Source: Silene noctiflora
Taxonomy: Eukaryota > Streptophyta > Magnoliopsida > Caryophyllales > Caryophyllaceae
Length of the DNA stretch: 32,182 bases
Assembly: GCA_009801015.1 (NCBI GenBank)
Contig: VHZZ01000191.1
Location: 104,457-136,638, forward strand
Reading direction: 5' to 3'
Part shown: one piece after another, positions 30,301 to 32,182 of the stretch
How positions within the stretch are numbered: position 1 is the first letter of the stretch
How the letters are laid out: every line of letters starts with the position of its first letter
The notes under the pieces: model-generated
Databases searched by the model: none
The model's input: the letters and a program-made list of their open reading frames with translations, nothing else
What the model was told of the DNA's origin: nothing
Translations under genes and position numbers: made by a program

Positions 30301-31602
30301 TTCTCGAGGTAATCACCGAGGATATTACCTGCCTTGAAGCTTGCTTCGGTGAAGTACGACCACTATCCACGTGCTTCCATGGTGCAGGTTCATTGGGAAA
30401 TTTTGAACTAGACACGGGTTTCATCGCAGTATCAGCAGTCATCCATCTGGGTGAAGAAGGATCCTTTCTGGAACTTCTTGGAGATTTAGGAAGTCGAACT
30501 GGCCTACACGCATCAGGGACTCTCAAAGGTAGCAAAGGGGAACCCTGGGCTTCACGTGATGTCTTAATTGGGCCCAATGAACTCTCACTGAAAGGTTTCA
30601 AATCGGGCAACATATCCAGGCCCATGAGTTTTGCCACAACACTAGAAGCCCGTGATTGTGTAGGTGAGGATTGTACATTTGATTTTGAGTCCCCAATGGT
30701 GCTCCTTGCCGAGCTATCTCTACTGTCCAAAGAAAGCCTTGGCCCATCTCTAATTCTTTCGTTTACCTCTCTCCCATCATAAGAAAGCCGACGTCCATCC
30801 CTTTGTACCGATAGAGAAGATCGATCCTTTGACTCGCATGACAATCTAGGAAGTTCTTGTTCATCATAATTCCATTGAGCATCGCGAAGATTAGCACGAG
30901 CCCGATCACACTCCTTGATATCAATCCCGACTCCTAATGATCTATCCACCAATTTGGGCAATTGGAGATGCCTGGGGGAGTCTCTGTGGTGAGCCATGTA
31001 GCTAGATCCTTCTTCTTTAGTTACAGTCTGCACTGATGAACCTCTAGAATCTCTGTGCATGGAATCTTTGACCACATCTCGAAGATCAACTGAATACCTT
31101 CCCATTTTTGGGCTGGAGCTTGTCTGGCTTATGACGGGGTCCTTTGAAGGAATTTCAGGGAAAATTATTCGATCCATGGAAGAGGGTTCAGGTTGACCTG
31201 TTCCTCCAAAATCGAGGGAGGAAAATGATGATGAATGTGAAGAGCATGAGAATGACGCCCTTGAAGATTCTGTTGAAGCTCGTTTCTCATTTAAATAATT
31301 GTTTTGATTTCTTTCCTGCAATAAGAATGGTTCGTTTCGTTAATCAAGAATTGATACTGAAATCAACAAGAACTGAAGGTCAAAATCTATAAGATACATC
31401 AAATAAAAGTCATACAGAACAGCCAAATTTTTTTAAAAAGTTATTTGACAAATGCATAATNAAGTGCTGAATTCCAAGGAGCTAAAATGAACCTAAAATG
31501 GGGAATAACTAGTCGCCAGGATAAGATGCTTTACCACTGTCTCCCGGTTGTACACATTACTAGAATCAGCATCGAGACTTCCATTGCTGACCCTGGAGTT
31601 AC
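27334..31602 (-). CDS. LONGIFOLIA / TRM1-2-like microtubule-associated protein (5' end outside window)
   Basis: Four coding exons were recovered on the minus strand: 31602-31535, 31315-29393, 28901-28754 and 28166-27334 (stop TAA 27336-27334). All introns are GT-AG and phases agree (first exon starts with two bases of a split codon; 0; 0; then G|AT split). They give 989 residues without the N-terminus. Features in order: a Ser-rich start (TESSRASFSCSSHSSSFSS); YSVDLRDVVKDSMHRDSRG; the TRM-family motif SSVVAKLMGLDMLP (about 30640-30605); long basic, Ser/Pro-rich disordered regions; NPSPVSVLD-like PSPVSVLDSSVYMEGSPSPV in the 148-nt exon; and a C-terminal DUF4378-type region ending IVLDVERSIFKDLVDEIV and RRRRQLF. 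The last motif matches the C-terminal TRM motif that recruits TON1. LONGIFOLIA proteins (TON1 Recruiting Motif 1/2) bind cortical microtubules and promote longitudinal cell and organ elongation. The first exon(s) are missing at the right edge. Antisense open frames inside it are artefacts. Confidence 0.9.
28167..28753 (-). other. LONGIFOLIA-like last intron
   Basis: The donor is GAAG|GTAAAT at 28753 and the acceptor TCATGCAG at 28167. The open frames across 28480-28852 are intronic and not genes. Confidence 0.75.
29105..29195 (+). mobile_element. tRNA-derived SINE-like fragment in a LONGIFOLIA-like intron
   Basis: An A-box-like AATGGTTAGTGGTTTTCC (29111-29128) and a B-box-like CCAGGGGTTCAAACCTC (29161-29177) have tRNA-like spacing (about 35 bp apart) within the 28902-29392 intron, antisense to the gene. 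No poly-A tail or target duplication is clear, so this may be a 5' SINE fragment. Confidence 0.5.
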
Positions 31603-32182
31603 CTGGAGAACAACCATCAGAAAACATGAGTAAAGAGTTTATGTTTATGGAACAGGAAATTAATTTTCATCCTTTTGTGCGGAAAGGACACAAAAACACG
31701 GATAATTAGAAAACAATGGACAGACNGAGGAAAACTANAACACAAACACATCAAAATAAACCGTCATATAGCAATGGTTAAGTAGGTGGCAAGGTATCAG
31801 GTCACTTCACACCTTTTTACAAACAAACATCCATGCATCACGACTAACCAATAATGACAATTCAAACNTAAGCATCAACGGATACAATGAGAACGACACT
31901 GCCCCAGTGCCTCAAGGGCTCCAATAAATGACAAGGTTCTGTCATATGTACAAGCTCACACCTCTATGTTATTTCCAGAAGACCCATGATGGAAATTATG
32001 TCGAGAATTGCATTGAGGGACTCAACACACGTACAAAATTTGAGTAGAGAACAGTGGCAGAGAAATAGTGAAACAAAAACACAGTACAGCTACACAGACC
32101 AGTCCGAAAACATGTTAAAACTAAAACTATTCTACCAATCATGGTAATCCAGATCAAGTTTCTGCAATCGTGTTGCACAAGA
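31603..32182 (-). other. upstream intron of the LONGIFOLIA-like gene
   Basis: The sequence upstream of the acceptor at 31603-31604 contains no exon encoding the expected conserved N-terminal LONGIFOLIA segment, so it is probably intron running off the window. Three of the five N bases lie here (31726, 31738, 31868). The 60-codon minus-strand frame at 31996-32178 shows no resemblance to the family. Confidence 0.55.

Noticed and set aside
29541-31392. several plus-strand open frames across the LONGIFOLIA-like gene
   Set aside because: They are antisense to a well-supported exon (29393-31315) with family motifs on the minus strand; they are shadows of its codon composition.

Overview
The window reads as AT-rich nuclear DNA of a flowering plant. 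It has GT-AG introns, plant-only gene families (a DYW-type PPR protein, a CIN-class TCP factor, a LONGIFOLIA/TRM protein) and dense small transposons. The repeated motif TACGGAGTAT and many CTCCCTCC-ended MITEs suggest a Caryophyllales species (spinach, beet or campion relatives). That placement is an inference from repeat flavour, not a proven identification.

Genes from left to right are as follows. (1) A TOM5-like subunit of the mitochondrial outer-membrane import pore (+, 1007-3509) has two 87-nt coding exons around a 2.3 kb intron. (2) An intronless DYW-class PPR protein (-, 4534-6450), probably a mitochondrial RNA editing factor, converges on TOM5. (3) A gene-poor stretch of about 12 kb (6.5-18.5 kb) holds MITEs, Helitrons, a SINE and unclassified repeats. 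(4) A single-exon TCP transcription factor of the TCP5/13/17 clade (+, 19499-20536) has a short upstream ORF whose stop overlaps the main start codon. (5) A second transposon block (20.5-25.6 kb) includes a nested Helitron pair and a large fold-back element. (6) An intact tRNA-Thr(CGT) gene (-, 26358-26429) follows. (7) The right end is the 3' portion of a LONGIFOLIA/TRM1-2-like gene (-, 27334-31602), with four coding exons recovered and the 5' exon(s) beyond the right edge.

The genes do not form a pathway or cluster; this is ordinary plant chromosomal gene order. TOM5 and the PPR protein both relate to mitochondria, and the TCP and LONGIFOLIA proteins are both organ-growth regulators, but nothing in the sequence shows a functional link within either pair.

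The most informative structure is in the repeats. Several short non-autonomous Helitrons have readable ends (5' TC, 3' hairpin plus CTAG, insertion between A and T). Two are nested inside other Helitrons, and the insertion history can be read directly. Other notable items are an 83-bp tRNA-like insert flanked by near-identical 27/28-bp direct repeats, a SINE family present twice, a 105-bp tandem duplication upstream of the PPR gene, and fold-back MITEs, one of them within the TOM5 intron. I found no evidence of a new multi-gene system. Five ambiguous bases (N) occur at 14995, 31461, 31726, 31738 and 31868.
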